This document shows, one piece after another, positions 35,358 through 47,640 of a DNA stretch of 64,000 nt. Source of the stretch: Nectonema munidae (taxonomy: Eukaryota; Nematomorpha; Nectonematoida; Nectonematidae); the NCBI GenBank assembly GCA_030549495.1, contig JAUIRK010000903.1:434001-498000 (forward strand), in the 5' to 3' direction. Made by a program: the position numbers and the translations under genes. Within the stretch, counting starts at the first letter, position 1. Each line of letters opens with the position of its first letter. Below the pieces are notes generated by a model. The model did not search any database. It was not told the origin of the DNA and was given only the letters and a program-made list of their open reading frames with translations.

Positions 35358-35700
35358 CACTGAAAACAAAAAGTGGTTACTGTAACCACTTTTAAATGGT
35401 TAAACGTAACAACGCATAACCTTACTATTCTTGGTATTTTTAAGTAGTAAATTCACTACTTTCAGTGAGGTAAAACATCTGACTGAAAGATTATCTTAAA
35501 CGAAATATTTTTAAGTTATTTATATGATTAAAATATTTTCCAAATATTGGTTTTTTGGCATAACACAAAAGTATTATAAATATTTATTTAAAAATTTGAT
35601 AAAAGCACTCGGTAATATTACTATAAACATGGTAAAACTTAATTTTATCACTTTTAGTTGACATCTATAGTTGTAAAATTACTACTTTTTACTTTCCGTG
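35358..35700. mobile_element. MITE with TA flanks, 343 bp
   Basis: The left end CACTGAAAACAAAAAGTGGT and the right end TACTACTTTTTACTTTCCGTG are imperfect inverses, with TA on each outer side (35356-35357, 35701-35702). Inner repeats of GGTTA...GTAACCAC and AGTAGTAAATT follow. TA duplications suit Tc1/mariner, but the ends do not identify a family. Confidence 0.6.
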
Positions 35701-35702
35701 TA

Positions 35703-36920
35703 TTTTTATTATTCAATACATCTTTTTGCTCATTGTTTACTATTTGAGAATTTGGTTTTAATGTATCGCAAGGCTGGAAAATAGCACTACTACCATATTT
35801 GTTACTTTTTGATTTATGAATTAATCTTTGTTTTCATCCGAGTGTTATACTTGCGGTATGTGTTGATTAGAATTTATTAAAGTGACAAATTTGGAAAAAT
35901 ATTTTCCGACTAAAATTCTTACGAAATCATGTTTTTTGAATTATATGAGATGAAGCTCTAACTAAGCTTATTAATGTTTCTTAGAATATAACTTAAATTT
36001 TCATGAAACTTCAAATTTGCCATTTTTCTGCTTTTACATGATTCGACTGTATCACATTAAGATAAACTAAAATAACTTAAATTTAAATTATTATTTTGAA
36101 AAAGTTTAAATTTCTAAAAATGTATGATTTTGTATTCTTTTTTCTCTCAATAGCAAAAACTTATATTTTTTTAACTGTAGAGTTAGGATTTTTGAGACCT
36201 TTTAAGGATGATATGATAGTATCAAATTTGTTTGCACCATGGAATACCATTTATATCGAAGGAATTTTATATCTTTAAGAAATCTCATCCTTTAAAAATG
36301 TTTGTTGAAATTGTTTTTTAAATTGAATAATAGTACATTAATTATGTTAAAATGTTGACTTCTTTAGACGATACTATAAAAAGTTTTATATTGTTGGAAA
36401 TTCTTTTAAAATATATATTTTTGAGTATTAGTATTATTGTTATTTTGAAAATACACTTTTTGAAAAATAGTGTTAATTATTAAAATTTTTAGAGTTGAAA
36501 TATATTAGTTTTTTTGACAATGAATTTTCTCCAAACTTTAAAATTTAGGTTTTCTAGAAAACCTTTAGGGTAATTTTTATGATTTTTAACTATAATCCAA
36601 AAAACCTTAGGGTCTGTGCAAACGAGTTTAGCCTTTTGAGTTTATAATTTTTTCATAACTTCGTTTCTCAAGAAAACGTCTAGATGAAGCTCAATTTATA
36701 CTTTTCAATAGTACCTAGATTGCAAATTAAATTTAGAATAGAATTTAAAGCTGTCTTTTTGATGCTTTAAGAACAAGAAAAGGCAGTGTAAAATTGATTG
36801 TTTATAAAGGTTGAGTACTTAGGTATCATGAAAAGTTCTATTTTTCAGAATACTTTGATTTTATTTTGAATGAAATTTTTAAAAAATATCAAATCTTTAT
36901 AGGTTATGATATTTATATAC
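35703..36920. other. AT-rich DNA, no gene seen
   Basis: The open frame at 36096-36278 is Phe/Ile/Lys-rich and looks compositional. Confidence 0.4.
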
Positions 36921-37064
36921 TTGGTTAGGTTGGTTAAGATGGTTAGGTACTGGTTTCGATAACTGAAGGTCTTCAGTTCGATCCCCCATCAAGCCTACTT
37001 TCTCATAGTTCGATACAAGCGGTGCAATTGTGCCTTCTCGATGAAAATACCCCACGGTACCTAT
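36921..37064 (+). mobile_element. tRNA-derived SINE, family A, copy 2
   Basis: GGTTGGTTAAGATGGTTAGG at the head, a B-box-like AGTTCGATCCC (36974-36984), and the body TCTCATAGTTCGATACAAGC...GAAAATACCCCACGGTACC correspond step by step to the copy at 29545-29690. The two copies are strongly diverged from each other, so the family is not young. Confidence 0.7.
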
Positions 37065-39837
37065 ATAATATTGTTTTAGATATTTGTATTAGTTTACATA
37101 TATTTCTTATTGTTTATATACAAATGTGTTTTATAAGTTCAAATGTTGAATTTATCTATTTTTAGTAGTATCAATATGTCTCAGATCGCTCTTCTCAATT
37201 ATAATGGTCATTCTCATAAGGTTTTTTTAAATAAACTCAGTTTGTCTACAATTTGAAAAATAAAAAAGTTTTGTTTATGTATCTGGATAATGAAGGGGAT
37301 GATTACGTATAGATATTGAAGATAGGGTAAAATGATTGATATTGTTAATAGTTTACATGAATCGCATACGCGTTTAGAAATGTCTTCAACAATTTTAACT
37401 ACTCCACTTCTAGTTTTTATCTCGAACCTGACGTGGTGAAGATAAAGAAACTAGGTATTTCTTTTATTAGATTGGAGATATATAATTTTTTTATTTTACC
37501 ATAGGATATTTGAAAACAATTTTAAACTGCCTCTTCCAATGTTTTAGTTTCATCAGAATTATCTTCTTTTTTTGCTTCAGTTTCTCTACCAAATGAAGCC
37601 TGTTTTATATTACCTCAGCAAGATTTTTTATCGTTTATAATTTGATAATTAAAATCTTTTTAAATCATTTTTAGCTCTCCAAGATTCTCAAGATAACATA
37701 TCAATCAAGCACACCCAACAATCTACATGAAGAATATCTTTCATTCCGTGTTTTCTTCAAATCTTCAGCTGATTGTTAGTTCTGATTCACGAGTTTTTTC
37801 AAAATATAGCTTGTCGAACTTTCTCTTCCATTCAATTAGCAAGATCAAAAAATTTGAAAAATTTTTGTTGATAGAGCTGAAAAATGATGATTCTTTGGAA
37901 ATTTAGAGAACTATTACGATGAGCCTAGTGTTTTATGTATTAATGATATATAAAATTTAAAAAATTGTAAACTTATTTATTTTTATATAATTTATTATTA
38001 TATTATTTTTGTCTAATAAAATTAAAAAGAGATTTAAAATTTATTGCTTTCCATTTTTTCTTGAAATTTTCTAATTATTGATGAAGGATGTCTGATAAAT
38101 AATACCGTAACACCAGTGACACATAAAAGATTAAGTAATGATTACAAGAGTAACAACCCCGTGACAAAATATCCGTTTTCGAATGGAAGTTGCAATACTA
38201 CATTTACAAAATTTTGCGGTTCAAATTCTTTATTTGAACAATTTTGGATTTCGAATTACACATTCTAAAATAAATCAGACAAAATTGAAAAAATCTTTAG
38301 ATATTATGTATCCACCAGAAATTTTGTACAAGCATAGGAAATATGGGGTAATTTGTGAAATAATTTAGTTTATAATAATAAAGATGAAAAATAATAAATA
38401 GTTCAACTTTATTGATAAAATGAAAAAAAGTTTTAGCAATCAAACATAGAATAGATTAAATATTACTTTCATATGACATATTATTATAATTAGTTTATCT
38501 CGCTTTGAATCAAAATCAGTCTCCCTTGTTTCCTTATTCTTCCTTATAATAGTCAAGGAATTTTTAAGCCACCTTGATAAAATCACATAATTCATAAAAT
38601 ATAATCACTTTTAAGTGAAAAAATCAATATGTGTATACATTTATTGAATATAAAGCTAATTATTATTATTATTATTATTCTGACTTTATAAACTTTTATA
38701 AAAATTAATAATTCAATTTCTAGTAAGTTTAAAATAAAAGTAGGATTACATTAAGGTCCGATTTTAAGCCCGAATATCATTCCTGATGAAATTCACCTTT
38801 GCGGGACGAAGTGTGGCATAAGGTTTTTATATGTAAATTTTATTTGAATATTTAACTATATTTTCTGAAAAAAAATTATTATTGTTACTTTCAAAAAAAA
38901 ATGTAACCAATATATTGTACTCACCCCAATTATCTGGCAATGGGGCAAAGTTTTTAATTATTTGTAATCATTAAAAAATTTTTTTTTATAAAATATTAGA
39001 TATCTCTGACACTTAAATTAAAATATTTTTTTCATAAAGGGAACATTTTATTTTTTGTATCTTTTTTAAAATTAACGCCATCTAATTTTTAAATCAATAT
39101 TGGATTTTTTGTTCAGTCGAATTTTCAACAGCAAAATTTGTTATTTCAGACAAATATTTTAATACAAAAAGTTTTCATGTAAAAATGAACTAGATTTTAT
39201 AATTTATGAAAAAACGAATAAATTTTTTGACATAAAAAAGTGCCTTTGAAAATGAATATTTACAAGAAAAAAATTAACTAAATTTTTAGACTTTTTTTTG
39301 AAAAATTAAGTTTTACATTACATTTTGGTATTGATTTATCATATAGGATATTTTGAAACATAGACGAATGTAGTGAGCATATTCATATTGTCAAACTGTC
39401 AACAAAACATTAGAGCAAGACAGTGCTTGGCTCCCTTTTCAACACAATAATTATCGCTCTCTGATTAGTTATGAAAAACTGCTCTTTCTACAAAGCGGTA
39501 CCGACAAAAGCAGAAACTTAAATTCTTCAAAGTTTATTGAAAATCACTTTTGAGCACGATAATAATTTTAGCAATGTGGGCATATTATTTTTGAGTATAT
39601 TTTATATATAAATTTTTTACAAAAATCCTACCTTGATCCATGAGTTATTTTGTCCTGATGAGTGAGATAACAAAATCCTTCCTAAGTGGAAGCTTGTTCA
39701 TTAGGAGCTGATGTTTCATATCCATAGGATGCTAGAAGAATTTGAATGCCTCTTAGGATAGATGAACAATTTGTTCTAATTTGCATGGATCTTTCAGATA
39801 ATGAAATAGCCAAACATTAAAAAAACTTCTTACCTCC
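37065..39837. other. AT-rich DNA with a TTA microsatellite and weak coding-like patches
   Basis: A (TTA)n microsatellite lies at about 38657-38680. Between 37176 and 37906 several short plus-strand frames have balanced composition (for example MSQIALLNYNGHSHKVF at 37176 and a 59-codon frame at 37727-37906), but no family or splice pattern is recognised. From about 39640 the sequence leads into the piggyBac relic. Confidence 0.35.
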
Positions 39838-40790
39838 TGTTCTAACAGGTAGATAAGAATGAGGAGCATTATGTTCCGCAATCACCCAGCTATTGTGAGT
39901 AGTAATATCGAAATAATTGCAAAAGGCAACCAGAATCCATCTTGAAAATTTATAAGAAGTATATTCTCGAAGCATTCGGTTACAAACGTCTACACCACCA
40001 TCCTTATATTTCTTGTATTTAAGTAGCGTCTCAGGTTTATTCTTATTCCCAAATATACTTATTTCTTTGAAATGTTGGGAAGAAAGAATGTTTAGTTTAT
40101 CTTGAATTTTTTTGCATGCCTCTTTGGTATATAAGAAGTGAGAGAATCATGTTTCGCATCGAGAAATTTGCTTTCGCACTCTGCCAGATGCAAATTTTTT
40201 AGGTGTTCAGTGCGTATGATATGAGGTATGCATTTCTTTGATCTGCAAGTTGTACAAATTGTTATATTGTGATCTAGAGACCATTTGCAAAGATCGTAAT
40301 CCATAAAAAATCTATCGACAAAGATTCTACTACTTTAGGAAATTTATAGTCTAACAAGCCTTTTGACAATAGAGTTTCCAGAAAAATACTGTCGATTTGG
40401 AAGACCAGAAACATAAATTTCAGACTTCAGAACAAAATAACTTTTCGCACCACAATGATCGTAAACTTTCAAGCCGTAACGACTAGGTTTGGAAGGATCA
40501 TATATTCGGTACCCAGTATTTATAGAAGTTTTGATACACATAATATCATGAAGCACTCTAATAAGAGATATTTTGTCATCTATATTACGATTTTTATCAT
40601 CAAAACGTATGAATACATGAATCAGTAAGAACATGTCACGGCTCAAAGATGCGCGTAAAAAAGTATCTCCGTACTTCTCTGAAAACAAAACTTTTACATC
40701 CGGTTTTTGTTCCTTAACCTGTCCAATATATAGCAGACATGCTAAATAGGCTAGGAGATGTTCAAGTGAAAACTTTTCTTAACAGTATTT
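39838..40790 (-). pseudogene. piggyBac-type transposase relic, core and C-terminal part
   Basis: On the minus strand, in order: MSR/RFDD entry block as ASLSRDMFLLIHVFIRFDD; DPSKPSRYGLKVYDHCGAKS, matching the piggyBac SKPxKYGIK block; NITICTTCRSKKCIPHII, matching the GTxRxNRKGIP block; and GGVDVCNRMLREYTSYKFSR followed by the NAYVI-like helix, matching the late NKTKGGVDxxDQM block. These belong to the DDE_Tnp_1_7 domain. The pieces are in different frames (breaks near 40310-40340 and 40090), so the gene is dead. The N-terminal start probably lies at 42690-42915, beyond a foldback insertion. PiggyBac transposases cut at TTAA, which is relevant to family L and the TTAA MITEs here, but no link to a specific family is shown. 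Confidence 0.82.
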
Positions 40791-41939
40791 TAAATTTATC
40801 CATGTAGGATTTTCACATCTAGAATGGTAAAATATTAATCAAGTATTTTTCTGGAACATGTTATCAAACTTGAACGATTGACTATATACTCAAACTGGTG
40901 AATACACACAGATTTTTAACATCTTATTCGAACGCATCATAAAAACGAAAAGTAAAATACTAGATTAGAGAATTTATTTAATTGACCTAAATTTGAAGAA
41001 ACATGCACACTCTAACTTCGTACTGACATCCAGCGATATTCAAGTGAAAATACGGGAGACCTCAATTAAAAAAATTTTTTCGGCTAAACTTGATTAGTTA
41101 CTCGCTATGTCATGTAGATTTTAAAAAATATTTTTACCCATGTACAAAGCTTATTAAAAAAATAGTAGGGATACACAAAATGAAACAGAAGTAGACAAAC
41201 AAAAATACAAATAAGTACTGTATTGAACAGGTCGTATGTACCACTCCTTTTCGCTTGCTTGCAATTTTTTAAGGTTGAAGAGATGTACCTCTTTTACCCT
41301 AATATATGTGGGGTATATAAACATATTATTTTGTTCTTGTTAAAAATAAATTGTCAAAAAATACTCAAATATGTATTAAAAATTTTACCTCTATATCTTA
41401 GTACCAGAACCTATATTGATTACAGACTCTAATTATCAAAAAATAAATGATTAAAAGTAATAGGGAGTGTGTATCAAAGCCTCACTGGGAAGGTTTTAAC
41501 CCTTAGAAAATTTGATCGTCCATATTCTGCAAGTATATTCATTATTTACAAAATCTTTATTATCTTCATTATCTTTTTGTAAATATATACATCATTTACA
41601 AAGTCTATATTATTTTCATTATCTTTTTGTAAATATATGCATTATTTACTTTTTAACATGATTTCAATAAAATGAAATAATACTGAAAAAAAATTCGTTT
41701 CGTTTGCACGTTGATTTTTGTTGGGCGAAATAATAAATCGTTTAAAAATTAGCTTAAATAAAAAAGTGGCTCTGATTAGCATGCTTTTTTGTAGTTTGTA
41801 GAAATAAATAATTAAAAACTTATGAATAATTGACCTCTAGGTTAAGTTTTGTCATATCATTAATGTATTTCAAAATCTCTTGTGTAAAAAAAGTTGAAAA
41901 ATTTTAGTCAAATCTTTGAGACCAATTGCTGAACCAAAA
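40791..41939. other. AT-rich DNA, probably interior of the piggyBac relic
   Basis: No coding is recognised. Two local repeats of TTATTATCTTCATTATCTTT-like sequence with GTAAATATA(T/C)(A/G)C lie at about 41545-41650. Its position between the transposase core and its putative N-terminus suggests inserted DNA. Confidence 0.35.
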
Positions 41940-42700
41940 TGTCCAGGTGATAAACTAGATATATTCCTCAGTGTCCGGAAAATTCGCCGTAAACAAGTTT
42001 GCAGTAGGAAAACTCGCATCAGGAATTTTTGCCTAGGGAAATTTCGCCTAATAGGAAAAATTGCCGCAAGACAATTTTGCTGTAAAACAAGTATTTGCGA
42101 TAAAAAACAGTCTGGTTTCTGAAGTACCATTTTATCTCTTTCAAACAACCAAATTTCGCCAAGTAATTATTTTTTTTATTTAATCTTTATTTTTATTTTA
42201 TCTTTATTTTTATTTTACCTTATTTTTTATTTTATCTTTATTTTTTTTCGACTATAGTTTTTTGTAGGCAGACGATGGTTTATTAAATGGAAACTAGTAG
42301 AGGAGGACTGAACTTATTTGACGATCTTAACTATATTTACTGAATAGATCGAAAATACGGATAAAAAAATAATTACTCCATACGGATGAAAAAATAAAAT
42401 ACAGATAATAAAATAAAATAAAAAATAAATGGATAATAAATAAAAGAAAATACGGATAACAAAATTTAAAAAATAATTACTCCATTTCCTTATTGGTTGT
42501 TTACTAATCAGAAACTTCGAAAGCCAAGTTTGTTTATTTGGAAGCGATAAAATGGTACTTCAGAAACCAAACTCTTTTTATCACGTTTTACGGCAAAATT
42601 GTCTTACGGCGATTTTTCGTATTAAGCGAAAATTCCTGAGACGAGTTTTCCTACGGCAAATTTGTTTACGGGGAATTTTCCTAGAACCATATTCCTCAAT
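41940..42700. mobile_element. Foldback element with repeat-bearing arms
   Basis: The left arm (about 41976-42160) and right arm (about 42535-42690) are inverses for roughly 150-180 bases. For example, GTAAACAAGTTTGCAGTAGG mirrors CCTACGGCAAATTTGTTTAC, and TTCTGAAGTACCATTTTATC mirrors its inverse at 42546. The arms contain tandem units of about 17 bases built on GGAAAAATTCGCC. Inner flanks of TTTTATTTTATC and GATAATAAAATAAAA are also complementary. It carries no coding and appears to split the piggyBac relic. Confidence 0.75.
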
Positions 42701-42915
42701 TTTGAAGATACTGGTATTCCTAAATTTGAGAAAATTGGATCCCATTTATAAATTGTCCTATCAGGAGCAGACAGGGATTCATTTTCTAAATCTTCCGAAG
42801 ACGAAGAATAATCGGATCCAATAACGGTGTAATCATTTAAAGGGTATATATTCGAGACATCGCCTGAACTATCGCAAACAGTAGATGAATAAGAAGATGA
42901 AGAACGAAACATTTT
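42690..42915 (-). pseudogene. Probable N-terminal end of the piggyBac-type transposase
   Basis: A minus-strand frame starting MFRSSSSYSSTVCDSSGD is Ser/Asp/Glu-rich, with SDYSSSSEDLENES, then TIYKWDPIFSNLGIP. An acidic serine-rich head followed by a W/F-containing segment is usual at the start of piggyBac transposases. It lies upstream of and in the same direction as the core at 39838-40790. The assignment is by composition and position only. Confidence 0.4.
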
Positions 42916-43176
42916 CAAATGCAAAGAGAAACAAAAGAAACAGAATATAAACAAACAGATGTGGGGTGTTGTAATTTATTGAGTAGAAGTTTTGCTAAGA
43001 ATTTTGGTTAGATGATAAGAATTTTGCCATTTTATGTATGATGATGATAAAAAAATCACATAGTACACTATTCAACATGTTTATACAATATAAATCTAGT
43101 GAAATACAACGATTTTCTAAACGAATGTTCAATGTCACATAATGAACTTTTTTTCCAACTATCCGTCTTTCGTGTT
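42916..43176. other. Spacer, no feature seen
   Basis: AT-rich, no recognisable element ends. Confidence 0.3.
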
Positions 43177-44262
43177 ATAACTTTCACTCCGTCTTGCAAA
43201 GGTTAGAAGATATGAGTGAGACTTTATATGCAGATGATATATTACTAATAGGAGAATCTTGTGAAGAATTAAGTAAAAAGATTAGCACAAGGTATGAGAC
43301 ACTAGGGAAAAAAGGTTTAAAAATAAACTCCAGCAAAAGTAAGTGGATGAAAATTAGCAATTCTTTTAAGGGTACTGAGAACACAGTTTCTAAAATAGAT
43401 CCACGTGGAGTTTGTGGAAATAGAGTTAAAAGAAATTCTATTCTTTGTGTACTTTGCAATAAATGAGTACATAAAAATGCTCAAACATTAAGGGCAGTTT
43501 GATAAATACAACAAATTTTAAGTGTAGCTGCTGTTTATGTTTTGACCCAAATACCGATGTAGTATTGGAAGAAAAAGTAGTAGTAGGTGGCGTAGAATTA
43601 GAAGAGGTTAAACAATTTAGTTATTTAGGTGAGGTTTTAGACAAAACAGGTAGTGTAAATAACTCTGTAGAACATAGAATTCAACTAGCTTGGGAAAAAT
43701 TTAAAGCGTTAAGTGGTATTTTATGCAATAGAATCTTTTCGTTAAAATTAAGGGGTTTTCTTTATAAAGGTTGCATTAGGTCTAGTTTAGTGTATAGTGG
43801 CAAAAGATGGGCTTTAAAAGAATCTGATGAAAATAGACTAAACACCACAGAGATGAGGAAGAATTATGTGTAAATTTAATTTAAAAGCTAAAATAATAAT
43901 TAATGAAAAGATAAGAAATTGATGTCAAGTAAATGAAATAAATAAAGTATCAGAAATACAAAGGTTAATGTGGTTTGGGCATGTAAATAGAAGACCTTCG
44001 GGTGATCTAATCAAAGAAGCTTATAAAAATCAAACTTTAGGTAAGAGTAAAGGCAGCCCAAAGATGACATGGATAGAAATAGTCAAAAAAGACAAAGACA
44101 TTTAACATTAAGAGACGAGTAAAATAGAGATGAATGGAGACGCAAAATAATGACAGATAAGTTTAATTTTGTCTAAAATGCCATAGTGGTAAACACCGGT
44201 TAAACCTCAGCGTATTGGGAACATTAGCCGTAAAGCTAACTATCTATTATTATTATTATATT
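43177..44262 (+). mobile_element. 3' end of a LINE (RTE-like reverse transcriptase)
   Basis: The reverse transcriptase active site YADD lies at 43227-43238, within LYADDILLIGESCEEL. It is followed by LGKKGLKINSSKSKWM. In another frame come VKQFSYLGEVLDKTGSVN, SGILCNRIFSLKLRG and SSLVYSGKRWALKESDENRL, and then near 43970 MWFGHVNRRPSG. This series is the usual thumb and C-terminal tail of RTE-like non-LTR elements. Frames change between pieces, so it is dead. The 5' part is missing, as in most LINE insertions. It ends in a (TTA)n-type tail at 44241-44262. The clade is tentative. Confidence 0.8.
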
Positions 44263-44263
44263 A

Positions 44264-45000
44264 TTGTGACTTTACCTGTAACAAAATTAAAAAGAAAAAC
44301 TGAAGCGACAATCAAGAAAATTGACATTATGAAAGGGAAGGATGTGGTTGTTCCAAAGAGTTGTAGAGAAATGAGAAGGCGTTTTATAAGTTTCATCGTT
44401 TGAATAAGTTTATATGTTAAAGCTTTGTTCAAAGAAGCAGCGCAACTACAGCAAATTTCCTCGTAATGTTGACTTATTCCCTAACAAAGAATATAAGACA
44501 TTATAAGTTTACTCAAAATGTCTTTGTTTCACCAATACGAAATAGAAAGCGTCCATATAAATCAAGTCATAAAAAGTAACAGTCTCCTACTATAATATGC
44601 CAATTTCTACCTACCATAGTTTGTAAGCTATATTGGTATTTAGCCTTCGCCCTTCCCTCACCTAAAACTTATTAAGTCCTAGCTAAGGAGCATTATGGGG
44701 CAAGCCCGCTTCCAAAGTCTGGCTCTTATGAGCATTGAAAAAGAAGTTCTCGATTGTGTTGATTTTGACGAAATCATCGATAATTTTGCTGCTGCTAAAA
44801 CACGAAAAATGAACATGTAATTGAGACTGTCTTCGACTCAGTCATTATATATCTGAATTATATGGCGTGAGCATTTTTTTTCTAAATAACTTTTTAAGCC
44901 AGACTGGGGTGGGGATGAATTAGAAAAGAAAGAGCAAGGGGTGGACGGCTCCATTCAGGACCTTTGCCCTGGGGCACCACAATCCCTTGATACGTCCCTG
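44264..45000 (+). pseudogene. hAT transposase C-terminal relic with its 3' terminus
   Basis: The frame at 44694-44820 reads RFQSLALMSIEKEVLDCVDF followed by DEIIDNFAAAKTRK and a stop, matching the end of the hAT dimerisation region of ZMYM1-like transposases. Upstream, KGKDVVVPKSCREMRRRF at about 44335-44390 fits an earlier block. The element's right end is probably GGGATT...CAATCCCTTGATACGTCCCTG-type sequence ending at 45000, with ATTTGTAT next to it as the candidate duplication. The 5' part is absent, probably displaced by the LINE. Confidence 0.65.
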
Positions 45001-45008
45001 ATTTGTAT

Positions 45009-45543
45009 TTTAAATCAAGATTGAACAATTAAAACATAGTATGGCAAATCACAAAACGTTTATCAGTAATTTACTTTCGTTAGATTGCTGTTGGGTGAAT
45101 CACAAGACGAAAACTTGTTATATTATAAGAAAATAAATTCTACTATAGATTCTAACTTTTTTTTAAGGAGAAGAAATTAATTTATACAGCGCTTAATTAA
45201 GAGAAAGCAAAATACGTAAATTTTGGAGTGAATTAATCTTATAATCATTGTATTTTTTAATAAAGAAATTTTTTTCTATGCAATGTGATATGGGTTTACA
45301 CGAAGGCTACTCAAACCGCTAACCTTGGGAACCCATTCATAGAGAGTTTGCCAAATTAGTTCGTATAATTGAAACAAATACTTTAAGTTTTAAAGCAAAT
45401 AAAATTGTTATTGCTAAAGAACGAAGTAATTAGCTTTTAATATTTAAATACCATTAAAAAAGCACAGGATTATTTAATAAATTTTGACCGGTTTTAAATA
45501 AATGTAATCTTATTTGAGCAAATTTTCTAGTAAATTTTATAGT
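45009..45543. other. AT-rich DNA, no gene seen
   Basis: No feature recognised. Confidence 0.35.
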
Positions 45544-45680
45544 TGGGAGATGGCATAGTGGTAGAAGCATGGGGTCTCAATTTAGATGGCCTGGGTTCGA
45601 TTTCGCTTTGTGATTATCCTTGCCAATATGTCCAACTATTCAAGTTTGTTCTTCCCTTGGGTGCGATACAACTTCAAAAA
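45544..45680 (+). mobile_element. tRNA-derived SINE, family B
   Basis: The A box TGGCATAGTGG (45551-45561) and B box GGTTCGATTTC (45594-45604) are near-ideal polymerase III promoter boxes with tRNA-like spacing. The tRNA-like head TTGGGAGATGGCATAGTGG does not fold into a full cloverleaf with a matching acceptor stem, and a non-tRNA body follows (GCTTTGTGATTATCC...TTGGGTGCGATACAACTTC). A SINE is therefore more likely than a tRNA gene. Only one copy is seen here. Confidence 0.7.
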
Positions 45681-45773
45681 TTAATTTGATTCATTTCTCA
45701 AATACTTCAAAAACTTTTTAAAATTTGCTGTTTAAATAACCTAACAAATCTTTCTAGATTTGTTTTCCCTATA

Positions 45774-46114
45774 CAGTGCCCGCGCTACCTATATAATTTT
45801 GGGGCACGTGCCCCCCCCCCTGTATTAATCTTTGCCCCTCCCCCCCCCCCCCCCCCCCTAAAATTTTTGGTTTTGCCCCATGCACTTTTTAAAGGAAAAA
45901 TAAATAAGCAAAAATTGTACACAATAATCTTATATAAATGCTGGTGTATGTGTATGTATAATATGAGATTTCTATAGGTTTTTATACAGAAGTACTTCAT
46001 GCTTTTCAGCAAAGTAATGTAGGATATAAAGTAATATAGGAAATAAATTTTTTGCAAATGTGTTTCTTTGCCCCATTTCAGCCCCCTTGAAATTTAGCTT
46101 TAGCGCGGGCACTG
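45774..46114. mobile_element. hAT MITE with perfect 14-bp TIRs and 8-bp duplication
   Basis: The ends CAGTGCCCGCGCTA and TAGCGCGGGCACTG are perfect inverses. The flanks TCCCTATA (45766-45773) and TCCCTATA (46115-46122) are identical. Inside the left end lie two long C-runs, the second about 18 bases. It is 341 bp and noncoding. The perfect flanks imply a young insertion. Confidence 0.96.
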
Positions 46115-46122
46115 TCCCTATA

Positions 46123-47640
46123 AGATAAAATTAAGAGCTAACAGTATTTTTTCCTTAATTATGAACAACTTCAAAACTTGATTAAAATTATAAATAAAAA
46201 ATCTTTAGTTTAATTTAATTCTTTTTTTTGCAAGTGAATAATCACTCCCAAGTTTCTTCATTTTTGGTAAATCACATAGTTTTACTCAAAGTTTCATTCA
46301 GATTTAGTATTGGGGCAACTGTGAAGATCAGACGTCTCGTCGAACAGACATATCGTCGCTCAACGATTTGTTGAATGGCCACTCGGACAGCCTTTTCGTG
46401 GAAAGAGTGTTAAACAGGCAAAAAGCTATATGCTTTTTATATTGTTAAACTGCCCACGAGGTTCCGTAATTATGTGCTGTTAAAGAAAGAATATATAAAT
46501 GGGATTTTCTTTTTACTAATTTTGCTATGTTACACTTTCAAACTTGTAAAGTTTGCTAATTCATTAGTGGAATTTTGGACAAAAGCCTTTAGTAATTTAG
46601 TTAATATGCGTAACTAATTTTTTTGCTAATTGTATTAGTTAGTTAGATTTAAGCGTTGAGAAACCTTACTGATTCATTAGTGAAAATGTGGAGACGTTTT
46701 ATAATTTATAGTTAGTAAGTGGAACTAATATTCTTTCTCACACAGAAAAAAACATAGTATGCTGCTATTATATAAAACCTGACAATCTTTATATAGTTTT
46801 AGGCTAATTATAAAGTTCTATATCTATTTCAGTAAAAACAAGGGTAATCTTCTAATAAAAATGTGTAATCATTTTAATTATTGCGTTTTATTTTAATATA
46901 TTCTTTTTATAAAAGTCTCAAGTAAAAATTCTATTTTTCTTTCACGCTTATATTTCAAAGTATATACATGTATACTTCTAAAACCTCAAGAGGTTGGACA
47001 CGAGAGACAACCCCTCATATTTTTAATCACTATCCTCACAACCCTCAAGATAATGAAGACATCCAATAATCTCTAATAATTTTATTCACTATTATCACTT
47101 ACATATTACTTCCAGTTAGGATAAAATTTGTTCCATGTATGATTTGATATAATAACAAAGGGGAGACAAAGGTGAAAAGATCATTGTGATTTTAAATATG
47201 GATTCAACTACATACACATTACTTCAGCATAGCTAGACTTTCCAGTGTATTTAATTTAATACTTTTCTATAATATCCCGGTGTTTCATTTGAAATATAAA
47301 AATAGGAAGTCAAATTATGTAAAAATTTTCGTGTTTTTGAAAGGGAATAGAGAGGCAATTTATAATGATTTTTATGTTATTAACAAAGTATACGGTTGTC
47401 AAAAAAGCATCATAAAATATTTTCTAATCTAACCCTGACAAGAATAAGATATTTTCAGGCTTATTGTTAGGGGTAGATAATGCCATTTTAAAAATATTAA
47501 AAATTTCTAGAATGTTTCAGAAAAGAAATATAGAAGTTTTAGTTAAACCCCATTTCAGTTTTTTTTAATTTTATGTTGTTTTTTGAAATATATATTGAAT
47601 AAATTCTTGAACTAAAGCAAATAATGGTAAAAACTTGAAG
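46123..47640. other. AT-rich DNA with one GC-richer patch
   Basis: A patch at about 46310-46470 (GACGTCTCGTCGAACAGACA, CCACTCGGACAGCC) stands out in composition but gives no clear frame. A cluster of GCTAATTCATTAGTG and GATTCATTAGTG repeats lies at 46550-46690. No gene is seen. Confidence 0.35.

Noticed and set aside
45544-45616. A true tRNA gene
   Set aside because: The promoter boxes are good, but the acceptor and anticodon stems do not pair well and a SINE-like body follows.
46740-46860. Second copy of the 35358-35700 MITE starting CACACAGAAAAAAACA
   Set aside because: Only the first few bases resemble that element and no right end was found.
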